In this document: positions 63,328 through 64,000 of the stretch, piece after piece
How positions within the stretch are numbered: the first letter of the stretch is position 1
Layout: each line of letters starts with the position of its first letter
Assembly (NCBI RefSeq): GCF_008369915.1
Contig: NZ_VSRN01000001.1
Span: forward strand, 3,902,501-3,966,500
DNA from: Dyadobacter sp. UC 10
GTDB taxonomy: Bacteria; Bacteroidota; Bacteroidia; Cytophagales; Spirosomataceae
Reading direction: 5' to 3'
DNA length: 64,000 nt
The notes under the pieces: generated by a model
Told to the model about the DNA's origin: nothing
Seen by the model: only the letters and a program-made list of their open reading frames with translations
The model's database searches: none
Position numbers and translations under genes: made by a program

Positions 63328-64000
63328 TTAAAATTTATCCCACCACAATTTGGTAGTCACGAGGTCGCCGCCGATTGCACTTGCAGCAGCTTCACGGTTG
63401 GCACCGTTCAGCGTTTGTTCGTTGATCGGGTAGATCATGCGGACAGGAATTGCAAGTCCCGCAGGAGCATTACCACCTGTTGGAGGAAGCAATTTCGGGA
63501 AATCCAATCTTCTCCACTCAACCCACGATTCCCAGCCTCTGTTGTAAAGTGCCAGCCATTTCTGGAAACCGATTTTCTCTTTCCAGTTGGTCGATGCAGT
63601 GGTATACGCAACTTTTGGCTGTGCAAGATAAGCTGCGGTTGCCGCAGTGATTGTAGCAGCTGGTTGGTCGATATTGCGAAGCCAGTATTCGATCGATGCG
63701 CCAACACCTTTATTGTAGTGGTCGGCAGCTGAACCGGCGATGAAACCTCTTTCCACAGCTTCCGCAAGCAGGAACTCAACTTCTGAGTAATCCAGGAACA
63801 AACCTTCCAGATCTGGCTCGATGATGTTGTCACCTACGTGAGAGAATGCAGAGTAAGTATTTGAAAATCCATAAGCTCCTCCTACATAAACGTCATCTTC
63901 ATTTGTAGTGAAGAAAGCAGGAAGCCTCGGGTCTTTCAAATCTTTCAGAGGATTAACGATGGTAGAAGCTGCCACAAAATCCTGACGGCTGGAATACAGC
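63328..64000 (-). CDS. SusD/RagB-family lipoprotein, C-terminal part (continues beyond the window)
   Basis: The frame is open to the window end; about 224 C-terminal residues are visible and the N-terminus is missing. Marks of SusD-like_2 proteins are DYSEVEFLLAEAVERGFI, VGASIEYWLRN, EKIGFQKWLALYNRGWESWVEWRRLDFP and the ending IPVRMIYPINEQTLN, which resembles the end of the protein at 58316-59890 (RILYPSSEQSYN). It is thus the last gene of a second Sus locus in the same orientation, closed by its own terminator. Confidence 0.9.
   Translation of the reverse strand, partial: LYSSRQDFVAASTIVNPLKDLKDPRLPAFFTTNEDDVYVGGAYGFSNTYSAFSHVGDNIIEPDLEGLFLDYSEVEFLLAEAVERGFIAGSAADHYNKGVGASIEYWLRNIDQPAATITAATAAYLAQPKVAYTTASTNWKEKIGFQKWLALYNRGWESWVEWRRLDFPKLLPPTGGNAPAGLAIPVRMIYPINEQTLNGANREAAASAIGGDLVTTKLWWDKF

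Overview
The window looks like a chromosomal segment of a Bacteroidota bacterium, most likely of the Cytophagales (a Dyadobacter/Spirosoma-like organism; the genus is inference). The grounds are a SusC/SusD/DUF1735 polysaccharide-utilisation operon plus part of a second one, the typical miaB - sigma-54 activator - lptE - secG gene order, a TamL-like lipoprotein barrel, ParE of the short Bacteroidota type, and promoter boxes of the TAnnTTTG kind. I see no rRNA, tRNA, CRISPR array, integrase, transposase or phage gene, and coding density is high, so this reads as core chromosome rather than an island.

Layout. 0-3.1 kb (minus): end of a polysaccharide export locus, with an SLBB outer-membrane exporter translationally coupled to a Wzz-type protein that runs off the window. 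3.4-6.5 kb (plus): parE and the fused chorismate mutase/prephenate dehydratase pheA. 6.5-9.9 kb (minus): a lipoprotein (DUF4136-like), a small beta-barrel and a 724-residue membrane-anchored protein of unassigned family. 10.3-13.1 kb (plus): a DinB-like protein, then an OmpR-type two-component pair. 13.3-15.2 kb (minus): MscS channel and a DUF1460 peptidase-like protein. 15.4-20.2 kb: cytoplasmic alpha-glucan module (GH13 hydrolase divergent from beta-phosphoglucomutase and a GH65 maltose-type phosphorylase). 20.4-24.2 kb: TPR protein, single-domain receiver, YtxH-like and small membrane proteins. 24.7-29.1 kb (plus): rpoN, an NtrC-type activator and a REC-PAS-histidine kinase in one apparent operon.

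29.2-37.0 kb (minus): response regulator, histidine kinase, TolC-like channel, membrane-fusion lipoprotein and CzcA-like pump, a complete heavy-metal efflux system with its own sensor. 37.1-39.0 kb: divergent App1-type phosphatase and diacylglycerol-kinase-like lipid kinase. 39.2-41.7 kb (plus): secreted alpha/beta hydrolase and GntP-type permease, bracketed by two related hairpins. 41.9-46.0 kb: sucC, a LolD-like ATPase and groES-groEL. 46.2-54.9 kb: a conserved hypothetical, then the secG/lptE/sigma-54 activator/miaB cluster, TamL-like barrel and a TrmH-family methyltransferase. 55-57.3 kb (minus): queuosine-precursor transporter, AlaA-like aminotransferase and a 56-residue membrane protein. 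57.4-64 kb (minus): DUF1735 lipoprotein, SusD and SusC, then the 3' end of another SusD.

The less expected signals are non-coding. They include a perfect 8 x 8-bp tandem repeat before secG and a degenerate version of the same octamer, in opposed orientations, between the metal-efflux adaptor and pump genes. Twin TTGT-loop hairpins flank the hydrolase/GntP pair, a 14-bp tandem repeat carries the stop codon of the 724-residue protein, and a sigma-54-like -24/-12 sequence lies upstream of groES. No clearly new multi-gene system was found; the best protein unknowns are the 724-residue protein and the small membrane protein near alaA. All domain names come from reading motifs by eye, without database searches.
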